Source: Ensifer sp. IC3342 (GTDB lineage: Bacteria; Pseudomonadota; Alphaproteobacteria; Rhizobiales; Rhizobiaceae). Taken from it: 64,000 nucleotides of DNA. The position numbers and the translations under genes are program-made. Positions 26,654 to 35,211 of this stretch are shown piece by piece (position 1 is the first letter of the stretch; each line of letters begins with the position of its first letter). Under the pieces are notes generated by a model. It did not search any database, had not been told where the DNA came from, and worked only from the letters and a program-made list of their open reading frames with translations. Where the stretch lies: positions 47,025 to 111,024 of the forward strand of contig NZ_JADYVE010000013.1 in NCBI RefSeq assembly GCF_020193655.1, read 5' to 3'.

Positions 26654-27130
26654 ATGGCCATGTACAATGGCGGCCCGACGCGGCAGATTTGCATTAAGCT
26701 GTTTGTCAGGCATGGGGACGAGGAGCGAGCGATCGCTTTCTATCGTGACGTCTTCGGGGCCGAGCTGCTGCAACGCCATGAGTGGAGCGGCATCCTGACG
26801 AGCGCCGACCTTTGCCTCGGGGATTCCATCTTCCGGGTTGCTGGCGCCAATCCGCGCCGGGACGCTGAACCGGAGCTGGGCGGGCCGCGGTCGCCACATG
26901 CGCTCGGCACGACCGCGGCGATCCTCGAACTGCACGTCGATGACGTGGATCGTGTGCTTGGTCGGGCGATCGGTTCCGGCGCGCGCCTGCGCAACGCCGC
27001 CGAAACGCTGCCGACGGGAGACCGGGTCGGAGCCCTCATCGACCCGTTCGGACACATCTGGGCGTTGTTCACCGCCATAGACGAAAGCGAGGTACTGGAC
27101 GCGTTCGGAGTGGACCGGAACGCCGCTTGA
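26654..27130 (+). CDS. VOC-family (glyoxalase/PhnB-like) protein
   Basis: 158 aa, ATG 26654 after AGGGAGG; longer in-frame extensions to 26513 have no ribosome site. Two beta-alpha-beta-beta-beta modules: FVRHGDEERAIAFYRDVFGA at the N-terminus and a C-terminal half ending IDPFGHIWALFT, as in PhnB-like proteins. Metal ligands are not complete enough to predict an enzyme. Function unknown. A GC-rich CCCTCCCCACGAGGGGAGGG stem follows about 20 bases after the stop. Confidence 0.7.
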   Translation: MAMYNGGPTRQICIKLFVRHGDEERAIAFYRDVFGAELLQRHEWSGILTSADLCLGDSIFRVAGANPRRDAEPELGGPRSPHALGTTAAILELHVDDVDRVLGRAIGSGARLRNAAETLPTGDRVGALIDPFGHIWALFTAIDESEVLDAFGVDRNAA

Positions 27131-27192
27131 CCGATGGCTGCCTTGCTCTGCGTCGCCCTCCCCACGAGGGGAGGGCCGCAAAGCCGTCCGCT

Positions 27193-27940
27193 TTAGAAAA
27201 ATTCGTCCAGCAGGCAATAGTAGGAGAGCTTTTCCGGATCGGGATGCGGCAAGCCATGTAGGCCGAGAAACGGCTGAACCCAGTCTTTTCCCAGATTGTA
27301 GCTAATGCTTCGGCAGGCGAGAGCGATGTCCTGGTGAAGATCCGCGACGCCAAGGCGGCCGCAATCGATGAAGCCGGCGAACCGGTCCCCTCGGGCAATA
27401 ATGTTGGGCAAGCAGGCCTCGTAGTTGAAGCTCGCCGAAGAGCTCTCGCGCCGTCCTTCCCTGCCGCTCGTCGTCGAAATCCTTTTCATCGACGAGGCCG
27501 GCGTCCATGCGCGCCTCTGCGGCGGCGATCCTACTCCTTAGCCGGTGATCGAAGGGACATTTGGCCGGGTCGAGGCGGTGCAGGCTGCGCAGCGCATCGG
27601 CAAGAATGGCGATGCGTTCGGCCGGCGACAGGCGAGAGGAGGCAAGATCGATTCCCCCGATTGCTTCCATCAACAGCCAGCTTTGCCCTGCATGTTGCGC
27701 TTGGCCGAGAACTCGCGGACAGGGCAGGCCCTGTGCTGCGAGCCATTCGAGTCGCGCCGCCTCCTTTTCCAGTTCCGCAAAGGGTCCGGAGTTTTCATGT
27801 TTGACGACGAGTGGGTGCTCGCCATCGGCCCTGAGCAGGAGCACCGTCGACGCCGATTGACCAAGCGTGTCTTTTTCTGAGCTATAGCCCGAAAGCCGGT
27901 CGCGGAACGCTGGCGGCAGATCGATCTCTTGCATTTGCAT
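27193..27940 (-). pseudogene. Broken aminoglycoside 3'-phosphotransferase (APH(3')-II-like)
   Basis: The first part (27940 to about 27433) reads like APH(3')-[52 protein letters not shown]-like RELFGEL. The frame is then lost. The rest continues in another frame (about 27432-27193) as [35 protein letters not shown], ending DEFF like intact enzymes. Compared with the family, about 14 residues covering the loop before the catalytic HGD are missing at the junction, and the GD of HGDACLPN reads YE. The catalytic Asp is gone, so an active kinase is not expected. A sequencing error would not explain the missing residues. Confidence 0.75.
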
Positions 27941-28062
27941 TGGCGGCTCGACAGGTTGATGTTGCAGCGGCAATGCAAGGTTTGTCCTCAACCCCCGGCC
28001 GCAAGTGGAAGGGCACGGCTGAGACAGCGACGCAGCGGAAACCGAAACCATCTTTGCTTCGT

Positions 28063-31000
28063 CTAATATTCCCTTTCGAAGAAGATACCGCCGGCAGCCG
28101 AGCCGTCGCCGGCGGCCTCGCCCTTCAGCTTGACGCCCCTTCCGACATCGAAATTGATCACAGCCTTGCTGGAGCTCGAATCCGAGCCCTGCTGCAATTC
28201 GAGGTAAGTGCGGTCGTTGAGGTATTTGCCGGCCCGCACCTGCGCGCCGCCGCTCTCGTCGGTCGTTATGTCGAGGTCGTCGACGCCGAGCTTGTTGCGC
28301 AAGCCGTCGAGCACGGATGTCGAGCCGCCGCCGGCGAGTTGGCTGACGGCCGAGGCGAGCTGCGCGATCTGGAACGCCGACAAGTTGGAGAGCGACCGGT
28401 TGAAGATGAGGCGCGCCAGGATTTCGTCCTGGGGCAGCGCCGGCGAGGAGGAGAACGTCACCTGCGGATTGTTGGCGAGCCCGGAGACATTGACGGTGAT
28501 GGTCGTCGAGCCGGCGCTCGAGGTGGCGTCGAGGTCAAGTGTCGGAATCAGGTCGCCGCCGAAACCGATCCGCCCTCGGGTGAACGTGAGGCGCTTGCCG
28601 AGAATTTCGAGCCGCCCGCGCCGCATGTCGAAGCCGCCAGAAACGACCGGCTGCACGGCGGTGCCACGGATGGTCAGCTCACCGCCGAGCTCCGCATCGA
28701 TGCCGCGTCCACGCACGAAAAACTGTCCCGGGGCACTGACGGCGAGATCGAATGCGATCAAGCCGCGGGCTTCGGCTCCGGCCCCTGCGGAGGTGTCCCT
28801 GCGCAGGTCCCTCGCCATCTGCTGTACTTTGGCCGGGGCGTTCCTGTGCGTGATGTCGATCTCGGATAGAGAGGTGGGCAGCTTTTCCGGAATGGTGATT
28901 GCGGCGCGGCGGATCGTCAGCCTGCCGCCGAGTACGGGTGTCGCGACGAGCGGGCCTCTGAGCGTCAGGTCGCCGGCAAGATTTGCCGTAAAGAGCGTGC
29001 CGTCGACATAGGTCGCGTTGTTGAGGCGGATCCTCAAATCCGCGGGGAAGCCGGAACCGGCCGCGATTCCGACGGTCCCGCTCGCCTCGATCGAGCCCCC
29101 GGTGGCGAGATTGGTGGAAAGCCTCGAAATCGTCGCCTGGTTTCCGTCGAGTGTGACATTTGCGGCAAGGTCGTTGAAGGCGAGATTGCGCCGGACGTCG
29201 ACCAGTCGACCGCCGGCGGTCCTGATCGTGCCGGAGATCTGCGGTGCCTTCGCCGAGCCAGAAAGCGAGAGATCGATGGTCGCGGAGCCGGTGAGCGTGA
29301 AACCGTTTTCCGCCATGAGATTGGCAATGAGCGCGAAGGGCACGTTGCCGGAGAATTTCATCGAAAGCGGCATGTTGCCGCCAAGCTCGACGGTGCCGCC
29401 GCCCCTGATGGAAAGCCCCGAAGCACCCGATAGTACCGCGTCGAGCGTGACGCGATTGTCGACGAGCCTGCCTTTCGCGGTAATGTCGACCGCGCCGACG
29501 CCCGCCGAACGCGCCTGTGCCACGGATGCACCGCTCCATTTGAGATCGTATACGACCACCGGCGCGGCCGGAGTCCCGTCGATGTCGACCGTTCCGGCGA
29601 CCGTACCTTCCGCTCCGACGGTGGGCGCGAAACTGTTGATCAGAGCAGCGGGCATCGCGTTTAGTCGTGCCGAGATATCGAGCTTTTCCCCCGCCGTGCC
29701 GGTGACCGTGATGGTGCCTCTCGACGCCTGAATGACGAGGTCCTTGAGACGCACGATGGTATCTTCGATCGCCACGGTGGTCGGCTTGGCGAGTTTCAAC
29801 GGAATTTGCTTCGGGGTCGCAGAGAAGGAAGCAAGACGGACTTCGGTGCGGCCTCCGTCCCTGAAAAGATCGCCTTTTGCCGCGAGCGGCCCACCGTCAT
29901 AGTTTCCGTCGATCGAGAAATCCGTCCTGTCGCCCTGTTGCTCGAAGGCAAGATTAAGGCCGGAGAGACGATTTTGTCCTTGCGCGATGCTTTCCGCCTT
30001 GACGCTGCCCCTAATGGCGAGCGCGGCGACGTCCGCGATACTGATGTCCGCCACGGGCTTTGTGATCGTCAAAGCGTCGCGCTTGATACCACTGCCGCTT
30101 GCCTTGACTGACACGGAGGTGATTCCGTCGACGGTGCGGACTGTCGCGGAACCGGCGAGATCGCCGGACGCGGTCTGGCCGGCCATCGCCGCCAGCAGGC
30201 CGAGGTCAGGCAGGGTGAAGTCGATCGTGCCGTCCGGCTTGAAGTCGGGCGTGAGATTGAGCGCGCCGGTCAGCCGGTTGTCGCCGATCGTCGCCCGCAA
30301 AGTCGGAATTGCGGTGCGGCCGTTCTCGGACACAACGTCGGCCCGCACATCGATCGCCTGGCCACCAAGCGCGCCTGTCGCGGTCAGCTTCGCCTGCGGG
30401 CTCCCGGGCTTGGCGGTTGCGTCGGCATTGATCACTAGGTCGGACAGCCCGCGGCCGGCAAGCGTTGCGCCGCTGGAGGTCATTTCCGCCCTCACGCCGA
30501 GTTCGTTGAGCGGACCCGTGATGTCGGCACTGAACGCGGCCGTGCCATCTGCATCGGCAAGCAGCTTGCCGAGGTTGGGCAGGGTGCCTTCGATCGCCGC
30601 AGTCAGGACACCCTCCGCAAGCGTGGCGGAGCCTGTGGCGTCGACGGTGCCGGATGCCAGTTGCAACGCGCTCAGCTTGACGCTGCCGCCTTCGCCGGTC
30701 TCGACCTTGCCGGAAAGCGCGATCGTCCTGTCGAATTTCGTGGCGAGGTTGCGGGGTAGCAGACGCGGCTCGGCGAACAGCTTGAAGTCGGCAGCGGCGG
30801 TCGCATTCGCCCGGTTCAGGCGGCCGGTGACGTTGCCGCGGAAGTCGCCGCTTTCGATCGTCATCGGATCGAAGCGGACGTCGCCTTCGGCAACCGTGAC
30901 CGTGCCTTTCGCCGTGACGTCCTGCGCGACGATGCCGGCGGAGCGAACCGACGCGATGGAGGCGGCGTTCCAGACGAGCTCGTACCCGACCACCGGCGCG

Positions 31001-34000
31001 GCTGACGCCCCGCTGACCTTGACGGTGCCGCCGATCGCGCCCTCGGCGCCGAGCGTCGGGGCGAAGGTGTTGATCAGGGTCGCGGGGAGCGCATTTATTT
31101 GCGCGGAGATGTCGAGTTGCTCGCCGGCGCTGCCCGCGACGACAATTGCGCCGTCCGACGCGAGGATGGTGAGATCGTCGAGGCGAACGATGCCGTTCTC
31201 GATGGCGACGGTCGTCGGTGCGGCAAGCTGCAGCGGCACCCGCCTCGGGCTTGCCGAGAAGGAAGCCAGGCGGATCTCCGTGCGCCCGGCACCGCTGACG
31301 AGATCACCCGTGGCGGCGACCGGTGCGCCGTCGTAGGCCGCATCGATCGAGAAGCCGGTCCTGTCACCCTGCTGCTCGAAGGCGAGATTGAGGCGCGAGA
31401 GGCGGTTTTCTCCCTGGCCGAGACTTTCCGCGCCGATGTTGCCCCTGATTGCCAGCTTGGCGATATCGGCGATGTTGATGTCGGCGGTGGGCTTGGCAAT
31501 CGTCAGCGCATCGCGGCTGATGCTGCCGCCGCTCGCCTTGAGCGCGATCGACGTGACGCCATTTTCGGTGCGCACCGTCGCGGAACCGGCGAGATCGCCG
31601 GACGCGGTCTGGCCGGCCATCGCCGCCAGCAGGCCGAGGTCAGGCAGGGTGAAGTGGATCGTGCCGTTCGGCTTGAAGTCGGGCGTGAGGTTGAGCGCGC
31701 CGGTCAGCCGGTTGTCGCCGATCGTCGCTTCCAGGGTCGGGATCGACGTGCGGCCGTTCTCGGAGACCACGTCGGCCCGGGCGTTGATCGCCTGGCCACC
31801 GAGGCTTCCGGTTGCGGTCAGCTTCGCTTGCGGGTTGTTCGGCGTCGCCGTCGCATCGGCGTTGATTGTGAGATCTTCCAGCGTGCGGCCGGCCAACGTT
31901 GCGCCGCTGGAGGTCATTTCCGCCCTCACGCCGAGTTCGTTGAGCGGACCCGTGATGTCGGCACTGAACGCGGCCGTGCCATCTGCATCGGCAAGCAGCT
32001 TGCCGAGGTTGGGCAGGGTGCCTTCGATCGCCGCAGTCAGGACACCCTCCGCAAGCGTGGCGGAGCCTGTGGCGTCGACGGTGCCGGATGCCAGTTGCAA
32101 CGCGCTCAGCTTGACGCTGCCGCCTTCGCCGGTCTCGACCTTGCCGGAAAGCGCGATCGTCCTGTCGAATTTCGTGGCGAGGTTGCGGGGGAGCAGACGC
32201 GGCTCGGCGAACAGCTTGAAGTCGGCAGCGGCGGTCGCATTCGCCCGGTTCAGGCGGCCGGTGACGTTGCCGCGGAAGTCGCCGCTTTCGATCGTCATCG
32301 GATCGAAGCGGACGTCGCCTTCGGCAACCGTGACCGTGCCTTTCGCCGTGACGTCCTGCGCGACGATGCCGGCGGAGCGAACCGACGCGATGGAGGCGCC
32401 GTTCCAGACGAGCTCGTACCCGACCACCGGCGCGGCTGACGCCCCGCTGACCTTGACGGTGCCGCCGATCGCGCCCTCGGCGCCGAGCGTCGGGGCGAAG
32501 GTGTTGATCAGGGTCGCGGGGAGCGCATTTATTTGCGCGGAGATGTCGAGTTGCTCGCCGGCGCTGCCCGCGACGACAATTGCGCCGTCCGACGCGAGGA
32601 TGGTGAGATCGTCGAGGCGAACGATGCCGTTCTCGATGGCGACGGTCGTCGGTGCGGCAAGCTGCAGCGGCACCCGCCTCGGGCTTGCCGAGAAGGAAGC
32701 CAGGCGGATCTCCGTGCGCCCGGCACCGCTGACGAGATCACCCGTGGCGGCGACCGGTGCGCCGTCGTAGGCCGCATCGATCGAGAAGCCGGTCCTGTCA
32801 CCCTGCTGCTCGAAGGCGAGATTGAGGCGCGAGAGGCGGTTTTCTCCCTGGCCGAGACTTTCCGCGCCGATGTTGCCCCTGATTGCCAGCTTGGCGATAT
32901 CGGCGATGTTGATGTCGGCGGTGGGCTTGGCAATCGTCAGCGCATCGCGGCTGATGCTGCCGCCGCTCGCCTTGAGCGCGATCGACGTGACGCCATTTTC
33001 GGTGCGCACCGTCGCGGAACCGGCGAGATCGCCGGACGCGGTCTGGCCGGCCATCGCCGCCAGCAGGCCGAGGTCGGGCAGGGTGAAGTCGATCGTGCCG
33101 TCCGGCTTGAAGTCGGGCGTGAGGTTGAGCGCGCCTGTCAGCCGGTTGTCGCCGATCGTCGCTTCCAGGGTCGGGATCGACGTGCGGCCGTTCTCGGACA
33201 CCACGTCGGCCCGGACGTTGATCGCCTGACCGCCGAGGCTTCCGGTTGCGGTCAGCTTCGCTTTCGGGTTGTTCGGCGTCGCCGTCGCATCGGCGTTGAT
33301 TCTGAGACCTTCCAGCGTGCGGCCGGCCAAGGTTGCACCGCTGGAGGTCATCTCCGCCTTCACGCCAAGTTCGTTGAGCGGACCCGTGATCGAAGCATGG
33401 AACGCCGCCGCACCCCGGGCGTCGGCGATAAGCCTGCCGAGATCGGGGAGATTGCCCTCGATATCCGCGGTCAATGCGCCGTCGGCAAGCGTCACGGTGC
33501 CCGAAGCATCGAGTGTTCCGGATCTGACTTCGAGGTTGCTCAACCGGACGCTGCCGTCCTCACCGGTCGCGACACTTCCTGTTGCCGCAATCGTGTTGTC
33601 GAACTTTGCGGCGATGCCGGGCGGCAGAACGCCGGGCACCGCGAACAGCTTGAAGACCGCTGCGACCGTCGTATCGGCGCGGTTCAGGTTGCCGGTGACG
33701 CTGCCGCCAATGCTTGCGCTTTCGATCGTCAGCGGATCAAAGCGAATGCCCTCCGGCCCAACGTCGATCGTTCCGTCTAGCTTCATGGGCGCCTTGATCG
33801 CCCGGTCGAGATCGGCACTTGCAAAACGGCTCTCGCCGACCTCGACCGTCGTCTTTAGCGGTCCGGATTGTGTTTCCAGATTGAAGGCGTCGCTTTGCGC
33901 CGAGAGCCGAGCGGCGCCAAGGCTCATCTCCGGCAGGGAGAGCGAAGGGAGATCGGCGGCGATATCGAGGATCGCCGAATGTCCGTCGCCGATCAGCGAG

Positions 34001-35112
34001 AGATTGGCGCTATTGATCAGCGCGCGCAGCTCGCCTTCCCGCAGCGGCCAGCGGAAGTCGATGGGGCCGCTGGTGCCCGCAAGCCTTGCCTGAAGGTTGT
34101 TCTCGCCCTTGCTGTCGACCGTTCCGGATGCGTTGAGTGTCAATGCGCCGGTCGAAACCTTGCCGGACTCGATCTCCACCTTGCTCGATCCATCGAAGGC
34201 GGCCGTCACGTCAATGCTCGTGGTTCCTTCGAAGAGCGGCTTGAAGACCGCCGGCGCGAGTGACACCAGGGCGCCACCGCCGGCGATGGTCAAGCGACGC
34301 ATGCCGTCCGCGGCCTGCACATGGCGCCCGTCGAGCCGGAGGATCTCGTTGCCGTCGAGCGAGGCCGTGCCCGATCCCGCCCAATCGGACAGCGGCCCTT
34401 CACCGGTCAATGTGATGTCGACAGCCGGCTCGCCCGGCAAGCGGAGCAGTTTGGCGAGCAGTCCTCCCTTCGGTTCGGCGACCTTCGCTTCCAGCTTCAG
34501 TTGGTTGCCTGCCGGATTGAACAGGATATCCGCGACCGCGTGCGCCTCCGGGCGGTCGCGCTCGGCGGCATCGAAGGCAAGGGCGATGCTGGAATTCGTG
34601 GCGTTGGCATTGCCGCGCGCCGTCAGGAACTGGTCCTCGCCGGCGATCGCCTTGCCGATCATGATCTCCTTGAGATCGAAGGCGTCGATCTTGACCTCGA
34701 CCGGCAGTGCGAAACTCCTCCGCACCTCCCTTGTTTCAGTCGAGGGAATCGGCGTGCGTTCGACGCGGACCGAGCCCGCCGCAATCTGACTCGCATCGAA
34801 CCGCATGGATAGGAGTTCGACCGGCGACCAGTTGACCGACAGGTCCCGGATTTCCGCATAGATCCCCTGTCCGTCGAAAAGCGTCACCGAGCCGGCCTTG
34901 AAATCACCGGTCAAGAGAGCGCTCGGATCCGAGATCCGGACGATCTGGTCGGGCGTTGCGGCATATTTCTCGATTGCCCAGGCGACAAGCCGCGCGCCGG
35001 GTGTCGTGAAGCCGAGAAAGGCGATGATGAGGAGGAGCAGGACCACAAGAGTGCCGAGGCCGGCTAGAAGAAAGCGCAGCCCGGATCGAAGGAAGCGGAT
35101 GACCTGATTCAT
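28063..35112 (-). CDS. tamB: TamB, translocation and assembly module / inter-membrane transport protein
   Basis: 2349 aa. One N-terminal membrane anchor (residues 10-36, LLAGLGTLVVLLLLIIAFLG), then a very long periplasmic chain of repetitive short beta-strands, and the conserved C-terminal TamB domain (about 2010-2349, ending FFEREY). TamB-type proteins form a hydrophobic groove spanning the periplasm and work with TamA in outer-membrane assembly or phospholipid transport. The gene contains a near-identical internal duplication of 478 codons, making it longer than usual family members. It lies 99 bases downstream of tamA in the same direction. Confidence 0.92.
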   Translation of the reverse strand: MNQVIRFLRSGLRFLLAGLGTLVVLLLLIIAFLGFTTPGARLVAWAIEKYAATPDQIVRISDPSALLTGDFKAGSVTLFDGQGIYAEIRDLSVNWSPVELLSMRFDASQIAAGSVRVERTPIPSTETREVRRSFALPVEVKIDAFDLKEIMIGKAIAGEDQFLTARGNANATNSSIALAFDAAERDRPEAHAVADILFNPAGNQLKLEAKVAEPKGGLLAKLLRLPGEPAVDITLTGEGPLSDWAGSGTASLDGNEILRLDGRHVQAADGMRRLTIAGGGALVSLAPAVFKPLFEGTTSIDVTAAFDGSSKVEIESGKVSTGALTLNASGTVDSKGENNLQARLAGTSGPIDFRWPLREGELRALINSANLSLIGDGHSAILDIAADLPSLSLPEMSLGAARLSAQSDAFNLETQSGPLKTTVEVGESRFASADLDRAIKAPMKLDGTIDVGPEGIRFDPLTIESASIGGSVTGNLNRADTTVAAVFKLFAVPGVLPPGIAAKFDNTIAATGSVATGEDGSVRLSNLEVRSGTLDASGTVTLADGALTADIEGNLPDLGRLIADARGAAAFHASITGPLNELGVKAEMTSSGATLAGRTLEGLRINADATATPNNPKAKLTATGSLGGQAINVRADVVSENGRTSIPTLEATIGDNRLTGALNLTPDFKPDGTIDFTLPDLGLLAAMAGQTASGDLAGSATVRTENGVTSIALKASGGSISRDALTIAKPTADINIADIAKLAIRGNIGAESLGQGENRLSRLNLAFEQQGDRTGFSIDAAYDGAPVAATGDLVSGAGRTEIRLASFSASPRRVPLQLAAPTTVAIENGIVRLDDLTILASDGAIVVAGSAGEQLDISAQINALPATLINTFAPTLGAEGAIGGTVKVSGASAAPVVGYELVWNGASIASVRSAGIVAQDVTAKGTVTVAEGDVRFDPMTIESGDFRGNVTGRLNRANATAAADFKLFAEPRLLPRNLATKFDRTIALSGKVETGEGGSVKLSALQLASGTVDATGSATLAEGVLTAAIEGTLPNLGKLLADADGTAAFSADITGPLNELGVRAEMTSSGATLAGRTLEDLTINADATATPNNPQAKLTATGSLGGQAINARADVVSENGRTSIPTLEATIGDNRLTGALNLTPDFKPNGTIHFTLPDLGLLAAMAGQTASGDLAGSATVRTENGVTSIALKASGGSISRDALTIAKPTADINIADIAKLAIRGNIGAESLGQGENRLSRLNLAFEQQGDRTGFSIDAAYDGAPVAATGDLVSGAGRTEIRLASFSASPRRVPLQLAAPTTVAIENGIVRLDDLTILASDGAIVVAGSAGEQLDISAQINALPATLINTFAPTLGAEGAIGGTVKVSGASAAPVVGYELVWNAASIASVRSAGIVAQDVTAKGTVTVAEGDVRFDPMTIESGDFRGNVTGRLNRANATAAADFKLFAEPRLLPRNLATKFDRTIALSGKVETGEGGSVKLSALQLASGTVDATGSATLAEGVLTAAIEGTLPNLGKLLADADGTAAFSADITGPLNELGVRAEMTSSGATLAGRGLSDLVINADATAKPGSPQAKLTATGALGGQAIDVRADVVSENGRTAIPTLRATIGDNRLTGALNLTPDFKPDGTIDFTLPDLGLLAAMAGQTASGDLAGSATVRTVDGITSVSVKASGSGIKRDALTITKPVADISIADVAALAIRGSVKAESIAQGQNRLSGLNLAFEQQGDRTDFSIDGNYDGGPLAAKGDLFRDGGRTEVRLASFSATPKQIPLKLAKPTTVAIEDTIVRLKDLVIQASRGTITVTGTAGEKLDISARLNAMPAALINSFAPTVGAEGTVAGTVDIDGTPAAPVVVYDLKWSGASVAQARSAGVGAVDITAKGRLVDNRVTLDAVLSGASGLSIRGGGTVELGGNMPLSMKFSGNVPFALIANLMAENGFTLTGSATIDLSLSGSAKAPQISGTIRTAGGRLVDVRRNLAFNDLAANVTLDGNQATISRLSTNLATGGSIEASGTVGIAAGSGFPADLRIRLNNATYVDGTLFTANLAGDLTLRGPLVATPVLGGRLTIRRAAITIPEKLPTSLSEIDITHRNAPAKVQQMARDLRRDTSAGAGAEARGLIAFDLAVSAPGQFFVRGRGIDAELGGELTIRGTAVQPVVSGGFDMRRGRLEILGKRLTFTRGRIGFGGDLIPTLDLDATSSAGSTTITVNVSGLANNPQVTFSSSPALPQDEILARLIFNRSLSNLSAFQIAQLASAVSQLAGGGSTSVLDGLRNKLGVDDLDITTDESGGAQVRAGKYLNDRTYLELQQGSDSSSSKAVINFDVGRGVKLKGEAAGDGSAAGGIFFEREY
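30467..31900 (-). repeat. tamB internal tandem repeat, unit 2
   Basis: A 1434-base unit (478 codons, frame preserved) that is nearly identical to 31901-33334; most differences cluster in its last 340 bases. Long stretches match base for base at an offset of 1434. A further, clearly diverged unit lies on the 3' side of the gene and a partial one on the 5' side. Confidence 0.9.
31901..33334 (-). repeat. tamB internal tandem repeat, unit 1
   Basis: Partner of the 30467-31900 unit. It encodes the same succession of strands, for example GDNRLTGALNLTPDFKP, GQTASGDLAGSATVR and FDRTIALSGKVETGEGG. Single-base differences include T/G in the GGTTGCGGGG[T/G]AGCAG segment and a G/C change giving VWNA versus VWNG. 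Confidence 0.9.
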
Positions 35113-35211
35113 ATCCTACCCATAGACCAACTTACGCCGTTTCGGAATCGGCAGGGACCTTGTCGCCTGCGGAAAATATCTGCCTGAACTATCAATAAAT
35201 TCAGGCGCAAT

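Noticed and set aside
31099..33780. Pairs of identical long open frames on the plus strand opposite tamB
   Set aside because: They are antisense images of the duplicated tamB units, not duplicated genes.
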